Source: Microbacterium murale (lineage in GTDB: Bacteria; Actinomycetota; Actinomycetes; Actinomycetales; Microbacteriaceae). From it: a stretch of 64,000 bases of DNA. The stretch lies in the NCBI RefSeq assembly GCF_014635185.1, contig NZ_BMCM01000001.1, positions 558,001-622,000 on the forward strand, written 5' to 3'. The notes beneath the pieces are model-generated. The model was not told the DNA's origin. It ran no database searches and worked only from the letters and a program-made list of their open reading frames with translations. A program made the translations under genes and the position numbers. Shown here in pieces: positions 45,076 to 52,154 of this stretch; position 1 is the first letter of the stretch; the number at the start of each line of letters is the position of its first letter.

Positions 45076-45079
45076 TCCG

Positions 45080-46606
45080 TCACTCCCCGATGGTGACGCC
45101 CGTCAGGTTGATCTGCCCCGGGATCTGTTCGAGATCGGAGACCTTAGGGGACTTCACGACGAGCGTGGGTGTGCCGACCGTGAAGATGAGCGCCTCGCTC
45201 TGCAGTCCGGCGCGGGTGGCGGCCTGCAGGTTCGCGGCGTAGTCCGGCGAGTCCAGCGGTGTCTCACGGGCGACCTTGATGGCCTCGGCGAAGCCGTCGG
45301 GCTCGTACGGGGTGGACAGGTTCAGCGGACCGTCCGGTCCGAAGTGCGCCGTGAGCGTCTGCACCGGCGACTCGCGGCCGGTAGTGCCGTACGTCGACAG
45401 GGTGAGGTCCTTCGCGAAGAAGGGCGTCGCCCAGTCCGGTGCCACCGTGATGTTCGCGGTGATGCCGATGGCGGCGAGCTGCGATTGCACGATCTCATTG
45501 GAGACGGCATCCGTGCTCACAACGAAGTCGACGACGATCTCTCCTGGCTCGTACCCGGCGTCCTCGAGGATCTGCTTCGACAGCTCCGGGTCATACGGCC
45601 AGAGGTCCTCCGACTCGGGGTCATAGGCGACGTACCCTTCCGGGAACGGCTGCGTCGTGGCGTAGCCCAGACCGAACGTGACCTTCTCGAGGAACTCGTC
45701 ACGGTTGATCGAATGCCGCACGGCCTCGACCACGGCCGGGTCGTTGAACGGGGCCTTGTTGATGTTCAGGCTGATGTTCGATGCGGAGTACACCGGGTGC
45801 TGCGAGACATCCAGGCCCGCGTCGATCGCCGTGTCGTACTGCGACGCATCAAGGCCATACGCGAAGTCGTAGACGCCGGTCTCGATCGAGGCGACCAGCG
45901 TGGACGGGTCAGGTGCGGTGGAGAGCTCGAGACGGTCGATGTGGATGTTGTCGGCGTCCCAGTAGTCCTCGTTCTTCTCGAAGTAGATGTGCGACTCGGG
46001 GACGTACTCGGTGACCGTGAAGGGGCCGGCGCCGACTGGCCACTGGTCGAGTTTCTTTGGGTCCTCTGCGGCCGTGGGGCTGGTGATCTGCGCCGTGCGC
46101 TTGCCCAGCAGCAGGGGAATCTGATGGTCGACCTGGTTGAGATGCACCGTGACGTCGAGTTCGCTGTCGGCCGTGACCGATTCGATCGAGGTGAGATCGC
46201 CGAACAGTGCCGAGTTCTCCTGCGTCTTCGCGCGCTCGATGTAGAGCTTGATCGCTTCGGCGTTCACCGGTTCGTCGTCCTGGAAGGTGAGGCCCTCACG
46301 GAGGTGGAAGGTGACCGCGGTGCCCTCGTCGTTGTAGTCCCAGCTCTCAGCGAGGCCGGGAGCCGCATCGCCGTTCTCATCGATCTCGGTGAGTGACGCG
46401 TAGGCGAGAGCGGTGAGGTTGAAGTTGAAGCCGGAGCCCTGGACGACCGGATCCCAGTGCGCGGGGAGCGTCGCGGCCCAGCGGAGCACCTTCTCCTCGC
46501 CGTCGCCGGTGGCTCCGGACGGCGATGCCGCGCACGCCGTGAGCGCAAGGGCGCCCACGAGCACGGCCGCGGCAGCCGTTCGAAGTCGAGTGATTCTGCT
46601 GGTCAT
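45080..46606 (-). CDS. Peptide/nickel-type ABC transporter binding lipoprotein (SBP family 5)
   Basis: The 508-residue family-5 binding protein has a signal peptide with lipobox LTAC (MTSRITRLRTAAAAVLVGAL) and family segments GTAVTFHLREGLTFQDDEPVNAEAI, GAGPFTVTEY and VVEAVRHSINRDEFLEKV. It delivers the substrate of the LLM cluster to the DppB/DppC channel. It is the first gene of the minus-strand operon and is divergent from the third LLM gene across a 375-base regulatory region. Confidence 0.92.
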   Translation of the reverse strand: MTSRITRLRTAAAAVLVGALALTACAASPSGATGDGEEKVLRWAATLPAHWDPVVQGSGFNFNLTALAYASLTEIDENGDAAPGLAESWDYNDEGTAVTFHLREGLTFQDDEPVNAEAIKLYIERAKTQENSALFGDLTSIESVTADSELDVTVHLNQVDHQIPLLLGKRTAQITSPTAAEDPKKLDQWPVGAGPFTVTEYVPESHIYFEKNEDYWDADNIHIDRLELSTAPDPSTLVASIETGVYDFAYGLDASQYDTAIDAGLDVSQHPVYSASNISLNINKAPFNDPAVVEAVRHSINRDEFLEKVTFGLGYATTQPFPEGYVAYDPESEDLWPYDPELSKQILEDAGYEPGEIVVDFVVSTDAVSNEIVQSQLAAIGITANITVAPDWATPFFAKDLTLSTYGTTGRESPVQTLTAHFGPDGPLNLSTPYEPDGFAEAIKVARETPLDSPDYAANLQAATRAGLQSEALIFTVGTPTLVVKSPKVSDLEQIPGQINLTGVTIGE

Positions 46607-46693
46607 GGTTCGGGTCCGTTCTGCTGTGTGGAAGTCGATGTTCGGGGGTGCTGGCAATCATTCGCGGGGATGCATATGCCCGGGAGGGGTCGT

Positions 46694-46720
46694 GTCACAA
46701 AGCTTCTGCGGGCGTCACAC
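46694..46720. repeat. GTCACAA-N13-GTCACAC element, copy 1
   Basis: Two direct GTCACA half-sites with a 20-base period, i.e. on nearly the same face of the helix. The same 27-base layout recurs at 46853. It is likely a regulator-binding site for the LLM/importer promoters. Confidence 0.65.
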
Positions 46721-46760
46721 AGCGACATACAGCCGCTGTATGACGCCGGCAGGGCGCCCC

Positions 46761-46839
46761 CGTTCGGGAGGAGTTCTCCTCGTCGGGAGGAGACGACGCT
46801 CCAGTCCTTCCTCCCGAGCGGGAGTTCTCCTCCCGAACG
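46761..46839. repeat. Inverted-repeat block with CGGGAGGAG/CTCCTCCCG motifs
   Basis: The outer arms CGTTCGGGAGGAG (46761-46773) and CTCCTCCCGAACG (46827-46839) are perfect 13-base complements. Inside lie another CGGGAGGAG (46784) and CTCCT/CTCCCG segments, so several alternative stems are possible. It lies between the two GTCACA elements. Confidence 0.75.
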
Positions 46840-46852
46840 TGAAGCCCGCCGC

Positions 46853-46879
46853 GTCACAATTCGTCCGCTGCCGTCACAC
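46853..46879. repeat. GTCACAA-N13-GTCACAC element, copy 2
   Basis: Same half-sites and spacing as copy 1 at 46694, about 103 bases before the third LLM gene start. The 13-base spacers differ between copies, which argues that the half-sites are the conserved part. Confidence 0.65.
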
Positions 46880-46981
46880 GGAGACACGGATCCCAGCCGG
46901 CATCCGACTCTGGCTACCGTGACCGCAGGCGCACCGAAACAGCGCCGCCGGCCAGATGGGCCGCTGTCGAAGGGAGTCGCC

Positions 46982-48004
46982 ATGGGCGACGCAGGATCAT
47001 TCCGTCTCGGATTCCTCACACACGTCGAGGGTGGTGAGAACGTGCGCGAGTCGTACCGCAACGCGCTGGAGCTGTTCGTCGCCGCCGACGAGCTCGGCTT
47101 CGATTCGGGCTGGGTGGCGCAGCATCATTTCGGCGATGATGCCGCCGGCGGCCTCGGCTCGCCCTGGGTGTTCCTTGCGAATGCGGCAGCGCGCACGCGC
47201 AGCATCCATCTGGGAACGGCGGTGACGCTGATCCCGCTCTACGAGCCGATCCAGCTCGCCCAGGATGTCGGCCTGCTCGACGCGATCTCGGACGGCCGCG
47301 TCGAGCTCGGCGTCGGAACGGGCTTCGATCCTGTGGCGTACGGCATCTACGGCCGCGACTTCGAACGGCGAAGAGAGCTGACGACCGACTACTTCGCCGC
47401 CGTGCGATCCGCCCTGCGCGGCATCCCCCTCGACGCCCAAGGCACAGTCTTGAAGACGGCGTCCCCCGCGCTCGCCGACGAACGCAGCTGGCACGCCGTG
47501 TTCAGCGCGGAGGGTGCGGCGCATGTCGCCGGCGAAGGCGCGAACCTCCTACTGAACCGTGCGACCTACGGGTATGAGGAGCGCACCGACGTCGTGCAGC
47601 GGGCATGGGCCGAGCGCTACCTGGCCGAGTGGACGCAGCCGCGCGCGCCGCGGATCGGTCTCTCCCGGCTCATATTCGCCGCGGAGGACCGGCAGAGCGC
47701 ACTCGGCCACATCGGCGACGCTCTCATCGACAACGTGCGGCGTGCGAACGCAGGCGGCAGACCCCTCGGCGAGGAGACGCTGGAGAACGCGCTGTTCCGC
47801 TATCACGCGCACTACGGACATCCGGACGAGGTCATCGCGCAGTTGCAGGGCGAGCAGGTACTGCCCCTCGCGACGGACCTGTTGGCGCAGTTCAACCCGG
47901 CCCGGCCGACGCTGGATGCCTCGATCAGGGCGTTGGAGCTGCTGGCGACCGAGATCGCACCGGCGCTCGGCTGGAAATCCGCCCGCGAGAAGGTGGCCGC
48001 CTGA
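46982..48004 (+). CDS. LLM class flavin-dependent oxidoreductase (luciferase-like)
   Basis: The 340-residue protein starts MGDAGSFRLGFLTHVEGGEN and is a luciferase-like monooxygenase of a different subgroup from the two minus-strand paralogues; FDSGWVAQHHFGDDAAGGLGSPWVFLANAAA, IHLGTAVTLIPLYEPIQLAQDVGLLD and GRVELGVGTGFDP are typical. The long upstream extension of the frame crosses the regulatory region and is not coding. It lies 18 bases before a DUF1684 gene, probably co-transcribed with it. It may act on the same imported compound. Confidence 0.9.
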   Translation: MGDAGSFRLGFLTHVEGGENVRESYRNALELFVAADELGFDSGWVAQHHFGDDAAGGLGSPWVFLANAAARTRSIHLGTAVTLIPLYEPIQLAQDVGLLDAISDGRVELGVGTGFDPVAYGIYGRDFERRRELTTDYFAAVRSALRGIPLDAQGTVLKTASPALADERSWHAVFSAEGAAHVAGEGANLLLNRATYGYEERTDVVQRAWAERYLAEWTQPRAPRIGLSRLIFAAEDRQSALGHIGDALIDNVRRANAGGRPLGEETLENALFRYHAHYGHPDEVIAQLQGEQVLPLATDLLAQFNPARPTLDASIRALELLATEIAPALGWKSAREKVAA

Positions 48005-48022
48005 GCGGCCGGAGGAGACATC

Positions 48023-48829
48023 ATGAGCATCGCAGAGACGGCCACCACGTTCGCCGCGGAATGGCAGGACTGGCACGAGGCGCTCGAACGGCGCCGACGC
48101 GAGCCGCACGGTTTCCTGGCGTACACGAGTTTCAATCTGCTCAGCGCCGATCCCCAGCGCTTCGACGACGTACCAGGGTCGTGGACCACAGGTCCTGATG
48201 GCGTGTCCGTCGAACTCGATGCGGGGCAGGTGCTCGACGTCGACGGTGTCGCGGTGCGGGGCCGGCACGACTGGGGCGTGATCGCCGAGCGGACCTTCCA
48301 TCGCGCACGCTTCGAGGATGCCGTGATCGAGGTGTCCAAGCGCGGCGGACGTGACATCGTGCGACCGCTGCATCCCGAGCACGAGCTGCGTACCGGGTAC
48401 CGCGGCACTCCGACCTTCACGCCGGACGAGCGGTGGGTGATCGAGGGGATCTTCGATCCGACGGATCCGCGCGAGATCCCGATCGCCGCGGCGATCGACG
48501 CGATCGAGCACACGCACGTGACCCCGGGCAGAGTGCGATTCGCCGTCGACGGCGTCGAGGTCGCGGTCACGCTGATCTCGCGGGGAGCGGATGCCGCGAC
48601 CGTGCTGTTCCGCGATTCGACGAGCGGCGTGACCACCTATGGTGCGAGCAGAACCCTCAGCGTGACGCTACCCGAGGGCGACGACCGACGCGTCGTGCTC
48701 GATTTCAACCGGGCGAGCAACCTGCAGTGCGCATACACCGACTACTCACCCTGCCCGTTGGCGCCGGTCGAGAACTGGCTTCCGTTCGCGATCGAGGCCG
48801 GCGAGAAGACACCGCTCGATCGCACCTGA
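48023..48829 (+). CDS. DUF1684 family protein
   Basis: A 268-residue paralogue of the proteins at 28081 and 56995. The signature VLDFNRASNLQCAYTDYSPCP keeps the C-x7-C-P pair, and the segment GVTTYGASRTLSV matches the family. It starts 18 bases after the LLM gene. Together with the DUF1684 gene before the other Dpp importer, this makes a repeated link between DUF1684 and Dpp-type uptake. Function is unknown. Its 3' end abuts the convergent MarR gene with one base between. Confidence 0.85.
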   Translation: MSIAETATTFAAEWQDWHEALERRRREPHGFLAYTSFNLLSADPQRFDDVPGSWTTGPDGVSVELDAGQVLDVDGVAVRGRHDWGVIAERTFHRARFEDAVIEVSKRGGRDIVRPLHPEHELRTGYRGTPTFTPDERWVIEGIFDPTDPREIPIAAAIDAIEHTHVTPGRVRFAVDGVEVAVTLISRGADAATVLFRDSTSGVTTYGASRTLSVTLPEGDDRRVVLDFNRASNLQCAYTDYSPCPLAPVENWLPFAIEAGEKTPLDRT

Positions 48830-48830
48830 C

Positions 48831-49388
48831 TCAATTCCCCCAGTTGTCGGCGAGCTTCGACAGCAGACGGGCGAGTTCGCGGGCCTCTTCATCAGTGAAC
48901 GACTCGAGCGCCTTCGACAGCACCTCACGCCGCTCGCCCCGCATGCCGCGGGCGATCTTCTGGCCGGTCTCCGTGAGGGCGATGCGTGTGCGACGTGCGT
49001 CGTCGGGGTCGGCCTCTCGCTGCACGAGCCCGCGCTGAACCCCCTGCTGCACGAGTCGCGAGGCGCGCGGCTGGTCGACGCCCACGGCCTCGCCGAGCGC
49101 GCTCACACTGAGCGGTTCGGATGCCGCGGCCAGAGCCTCCAGCATCCGCATCCACGCGGGCCCGCCCAGACGTCCCCCGGGCCCGCCGGCCCACGGCGGA
49201 GGGACGATCCCGCGACGGCCGAGCGGCGAGTGGTCGCCGTGCCCATGGCCATGCGCGTGATGATCCCCCGGGAAATCTCCGCGCATCCCATGCGGACCGC
49301 CGCGTCCTGGACCGTGCGGTCGTCGTCCGCGCAGACGCCCGAGGGCCTGCGCGATGATCTCGGCCGGGTCTGGATTGTCTGTGCTCAC
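48831..49388 (-). CDS. MarR family regulator with Gly/His-rich N-terminal region
   Basis: The 185-residue protein starts at GTG 49388 (MSTDNPDPAEIIAQALGRLRG). Residues about 20-75 are low complexity, rich in Gly, His, Pro and Arg (GDHHAHGHGHGDHS). A MarR winged helix follows: LEALAAASEPLSVSALGEAVGVDQPRASRLVQQGVQRGLVQREADPDDARRTRIALT. The frame is open far upstream, but that part is antisense to the divergent gene. The His cluster could bind metal. It is divergent from a second MarR-like gene across 88 bases that hold repeated ACATG half-sites. Confidence 0.85.
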   Translation of the reverse strand: MSTDNPDPAEIIAQALGRLRGRRPHGPGRGGPHGMRGDFPGDHHAHGHGHGDHSPLGRRGIVPPPWAGGPGGRLGGPAWMRMLEALAAASEPLSVSALGEAVGVDQPRASRLVQQGVQRGLVQREADPDDARRTRIALTETGQKIARGMRGERREVLSKALESFTDEEARELARLLSKLADNWGN

Positions 49389-49400
49389 GCGTTCGATTTT

Positions 49401-49450
49401 ACATGCGACTTGACATGTATCCGCATTGCATGTCACACTACATATACATG
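49401..49450. promoter_or_regulatory. Array of ACATG/CATGT half-sites (MarR-type operators)
   Basis: TGACATG-N11-CATGTCA (49411-49435) is a clean inverted repeat, and ACATG-N8-CATGT (49401-49418) overlaps it. A further TACATGCA lies at about 49446. The sites fill the gap between the two divergent MarR-type genes and overlap the likely promoters. Confidence 0.65.
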
Positions 49451-49476
49451 CACAGTTACAAGCAAAGGATTTTCCC

Positions 49477-50304
49477 ATGAACACCATCAACCCTGATGAG
49501 AATTCCCGCCCGTTCGGATTCTGGCTCAAGGCCGTCGATCGCCTCATGGCGGCCGAGTTCGCCTCCGCCTTCGAGTCCGAGGGCATCACGCGCCGCGAAT
49601 GGCGCCTCCTGAACGTCATCGACGGCACGGTTCCGGCCGACCGTCCGAAGAGCGATCGTCCGCTGCCCGCACACAAGCTGGCGCGGCTGATCGAACTGGG
49701 CTGGGTGACGGATGCCGAAGGCACCTGGACCCTGACCGCCGAAGGCCGCACGGCCAAGGAACGCCTCGGCGGCATCGTCGACGGCATCCGCGCGAAGGTC
49801 ACCGACGCGATTCCCGCTGAAGACCTCGCCACCACCATGGCCACCCTCGAGAAGCTCGCCCGCACATTCGGCTGGGACGAGGAGACCCCACTCCCCCGCG
49901 GACGCGGACGTCGCGGCTTCGACCCTCGTGGATTCGGCCGAGACGGCTTCGAGCGCGAAGGCTTCGACCCTCGTGGTTTCGGCCGAGGACGCGGTCGCGG
50001 GTTCGGCCCGCACGGCTTCGGACCCCGCGGATTCGGCAAGCCCGGATTCGGCCCGCAGTCCTTCGACCACGAGGGCCATGGCGCCCCCGACTACGACGGA
50101 CGCGGACACTGCGAGCATGGCGACCGCCGGTTCGCGCACGACGCCGACCACGGCCACCGTGGTGGCCCGCGCGCTCACAATGGACGCGAGGGCTACGAGC
50201 ACCGGGACCACGGCCGCGGTCGGGCGCACTTCGCACGCTTCGTGCAGGGCTCCTACGAGCGCGGCTTCGACGCCGGATTCGCCCGCGGTCGCGACGCGCA
50301 GTGA
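49477..50304 (+). CDS. MarR-like winged-helix protein with long RGF/His-rich tail
   Basis: A 275-residue protein starting at ATG 49477 after AAAGGA. Residues 1-130 resemble a MarR-type winged helix (FESEGITRREWRLLNVIDG, ARLIELGWVTDAEGTWTLTAEGR). Residues about 135-275 are low complexity: GF, FG, RG and RGF repeats (GFDPRGFGRDGFEREGFDPRG), then a His/Gly/Asp-rich stretch (GHCEHGDRRFAHDADHGHRG). The usual recognition helix region is shortened. Such tails resemble RNA-binding or condensate-forming RGG/FG regions. It is divergent from the MarR gene at 48831, which has a related composition. Confidence 0.75.
   Translation: MNTINPDENSRPFGFWLKAVDRLMAAEFASAFESEGITRREWRLLNVIDGTVPADRPKSDRPLPAHKLARLIELGWVTDAEGTWTLTAEGRTAKERLGGIVDGIRAKVTDAIPAEDLATTMATLEKLARTFGWDEETPLPRGRGRRGFDPRGFGRDGFEREGFDPRGFGRGRGRGFGPHGFGPRGFGKPGFGPQSFDHEGHGAPDYDGRGHCEHGDRRFAHDADHGHRGGPRAHNGREGYEHRDHGRGRAHFARFVQGSYERGFDAGFARGRDAQ
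49915..49987 (+). repeat. Duplicated 28-base segment in the RGF tail
   Basis: The segments at 49915-49942 and 49960-49987 differ at one base and are 45 bases apart. Each encodes GFDPRGFGR, showing that the tail grew by DNA duplication. Confidence 0.85.
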
Positions 50305-50340
50305 CAATCACCCACCGGTCCCACGCGGGGCCGGGCTCAC

Positions 50341-50370
50341 CAATGGCGGATGCTTCGGCATCCGCCATTG
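50341..50370. terminator. Bidirectional terminator hairpin with TTCG loop
   Basis: Arms CAATGGCGGATGC and GCATCCGCCATTG pair perfectly over 13 bp around a stable TTCG tetraloop. It lies between the convergent MarR-like and TetR genes and touches the TetR stop codon. Confidence 0.85.
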
Positions 50371-51024
50371 TCATCTATCGAGAGTGATGACCAGATCTGA
50401 CGGAGCGCCCGCCGCGATGAGTCGTTCGGTCATCGCCGCAGCGGCGAGTGCGTAGGGACGGTCGTCGTTCATGAGCAGCGAGCGCGAGTTCGATTCTTCG
50501 TACAGCGCGATCAGGTGGAACGCGAGCACTTCTGCACCCGCGTTGTCGATCGTCAGCTCGTCGGCGTCGACGGCGAATCCGACCTGCGCCTCGATGTAGC
50601 CGTACCAGTCGGTGGACGCAGCACGCACGGCGTCGCTCACCATTCCCGGTTTGGAGTCGACGTCGGCCGCCGTGGCCGCGAAGAAGCAGCCGCCGGCGAA
50701 GACCCGATCGCGCGAGTAGGTCATCGCGCCGCGCAACAGTGCCACAAGTCGCGACAGCCCGCGCGGCTCGTCGCGCGCCGGAGTGATGACGCGATCGATG
50801 AAGATCTCCCTGGCCGCCGCGACGGTCGCGAGCTGCAGCGCTTCTTTGCTGCCGAACAGCGTCGCGATGCTGCTCTTGCTGCGACCGGACGTTCCCGCGA
50901 GCCGACCGATCGTCAGGCCGTCGAGCCCTTCGACCGAGGCGAGATCGGTCGCGCTGGACAGCACGACACGCCTGGTGGCGTCGCCGCGGGTACGCCGCCC
51001 ATCCTGGACGAGATTCTCTGCCAT
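50371..51024 (-). CDS. TetR/AcrR family regulator
   Basis: The 217-residue regulator has an N-terminal helix-turn-helix (SATDLASVEGLDGLTIGRLAGTSGRSKSSIATLFGSKEAL) and a ligand-binding domain. The start at 51024 gives MAENLVQDGRRTRG; the upstream part of the frame overlaps the operator. It is divergent from an alpha/beta hydrolase gene across 92 bases with two related palindromes, so it most likely represses both genes until a substrate of the hydrolase appears. Confidence 0.88.
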   Translation of the reverse strand: MAENLVQDGRRTRGDATRRVVLSSATDLASVEGLDGLTIGRLAGTSGRSKSSIATLFGSKEALQLATVAAAREIFIDRVITPARDEPRGLSRLVALLRGAMTYSRDRVFAGGCFFAATAADVDSKPGMVSDAVRAASTDWYGYIEAQVGFAVDADELTIDNAGAEVLAFHLIALYEESNSRSLLMNDDRPYALAAAAMTERLIAAGAPSDLVITLDR

Positions 51025-51034
51025 AGCGCTAGTG

Positions 51035-51076
51035 TACGCACGATCGTTCGTATACTCTACATACGATCGTACGTAT
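51035..51076. promoter_or_regulatory. Paired TetR-type operators
   Basis: TACGCACGATCGTTCGTA (51035-51052) is an 18-base near-palindrome, and ATACGATCGTACGTAT (51061-51076) follows 8 bases later. Both contain CGATCGT. They lie between the TetR gene and the divergent hydrolase. Confidence 0.7.
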
Positions 51077-51116
51077 TCATTGACCGAGGAACTCATCGAC
51101 CCAGGAACGAGGAATC

Positions 51117-52154
51117 ATGTCTGCTTCCGTCGCTGCCCTTCGGCGCAGCATCCGCATCTCCGCCGCGATCTCGCCGACGATCGCCGCCCGACTCGCGCTT
51201 TTCGCGTTCTTCCGACCCGGTCCGAAGATGGCTGTGCACGAACGCGATGCCGCGACCGATCTCGCCGGGCACCGCGAGTACCTCCGCTTGCGCGGTCGCG
51301 ATGTCGCCACCTACCGATGGGGCACGGGCGAACGCACGGTGCTCGTGCTGCACGGCTGGCAGGGACGCGCTTCGCAGCTCGCGCCGGTCGTGCACGAGCT
51401 GGTCGCGGTGGGATGCACCGTGGTGTCTTTCGATGCGCCGGCGCATGGCGCCTCAGACGGTCGACGCGCTGACATCACCGACTGGCTCGACGTGAGCGCC
51501 GAACTGGCGCGCCGCCACGGCGGTTTCGACGCGGTGGTCGGACACTGCTTCGGTGGCCTCGCGGCTCTGGCGTTCGCGCGTGATGACGCGGCGATCCGGT
51601 CGGTGGCCGTGATCGCCGCAGCTGCGAGCCCCGCAGCCTTCCTGCACGAGTTCAGCACGATGCTCGAGCTCGACGACGAGACGCATACCCGGTTCGAGCG
51701 ACTCTTCTATGCACGGCTGGGTGAGACGCCGGCCATCGCGATCACGCACTATGACGCCGTCGCGCACCCCCTCCCGGCCACGACAGAGTTGCTCGTCGTG
51801 CACGATCGAGAGGACCGACGGATGCCGGATGCCGGATCGCTTCGCCTTCACGACGCGCACCGCGGCCAGTCCAGACTCATCCGCACGAGCGGCCTCGGTC
51901 ACGCCAGGCTGCTCTCGGATGACGCCGTGCTCGACGCGATCGTCGAGATGACGACCGGCGGTGTGGATGCTGTCGACGCCGTCCGATCTCAGGCAGGCGA
52001 CTGGAAGAACGAGGCCATCGACAGCGCGACAGTCGCCCCCTCGGAAGACGCCGACGCCGACGGGGCGTTGCCGACGAGGAATCCGATCAGGACGATGGCG
52101 CCGATGAGCAGCACCGCGAGTACGGCGAAGATCGTCACCGTCCAGCCGCGGTAG
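51117..52154 (+). CDS. Alpha/beta hydrolase with Cys nucleophile elbow
   Basis: The 345-residue hydrolase has the oxyanion-site segment VLVLHGWQGRASQL and the strand FDAPAHGASDG. The nucleophile elbow is GHCFGG with Cys144 (codon TGC) where Ser is usual, as in dienelactone hydrolase. Likely catalytic partners are Asp in VVHDREDRRMP and His in SGLGHARLL. The domain should end near residue 280 (VEMTTGG); the last 60 residues are polar and lie antisense to the membrane-protein gene, overlapping it by 166 bases. It is divergent from and probably controlled by the TetR gene. Confidence 0.85.
   Translation: MSASVAALRRSIRISAAISPTIAARLALFAFFRPGPKMAVHERDAATDLAGHREYLRLRGRDVATYRWGTGERTVLVLHGWQGRASQLAPVVHELVAVGCTVVSFDAPAHGASDGRRADITDWLDVSAELARRHGGFDAVVGHCFGGLAALAFARDDAAIRSVAVIAAAASPAAFLHEFSTMLELDDETHTRFERLFYARLGETPAIAITHYDAVAHPLPATTELLVVHDREDRRMPDAGSLRLHDAHRGQSRLIRTSGLGHARLLSDDAVLDAIVEMTTGGVDAVDAVRSQAGDWKNEAIDSATVAPSEDADADGALPTRNPIRTMAPMSSTASTAKIVTVQPR

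Larger units (their letters stand above)
46607..46981. promoter_or_regulatory. Repeat-rich divergent regulatory region
   Basis: This 375-base gap separates the binding-protein gene (minus) from the third LLM gene (plus). I see no supportable gene in it. It holds two copies of GTCACAA-N13-GTCACAC, a long inverted repeat between them and a short palindrome ATACAG-CCG-CTGTAT (46727-46741). These are listed separately where they matter. Confidence 0.7.

Noticed and set aside
44981-45076. In-frame N-terminal extension of the DppB-like permease with a Thr/Asn run (TNTNTNSNTNTNTN)
   Set aside because: The ribosome site GAGGAGC and the normal permease N-terminus place the start at 44980; the Thr/Asn run is only the hexamer repeat read as codons.
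46607-46981. SAM- or other known riboswitch before the LLM/importer genes
   Set aside because: The inverted repeats do not match a riboswitch consensus that I can recognise, and the element is placed symmetrically between divergent promoters rather than in one leader.
49389-50039. 217-residue N-terminal extension of the MarR gene with many PKP/PRP repeats
   Set aside because: It is the antisense reading of the RGF tail of the divergent gene and crosses the operator region; GTG 49388 is the natural start.
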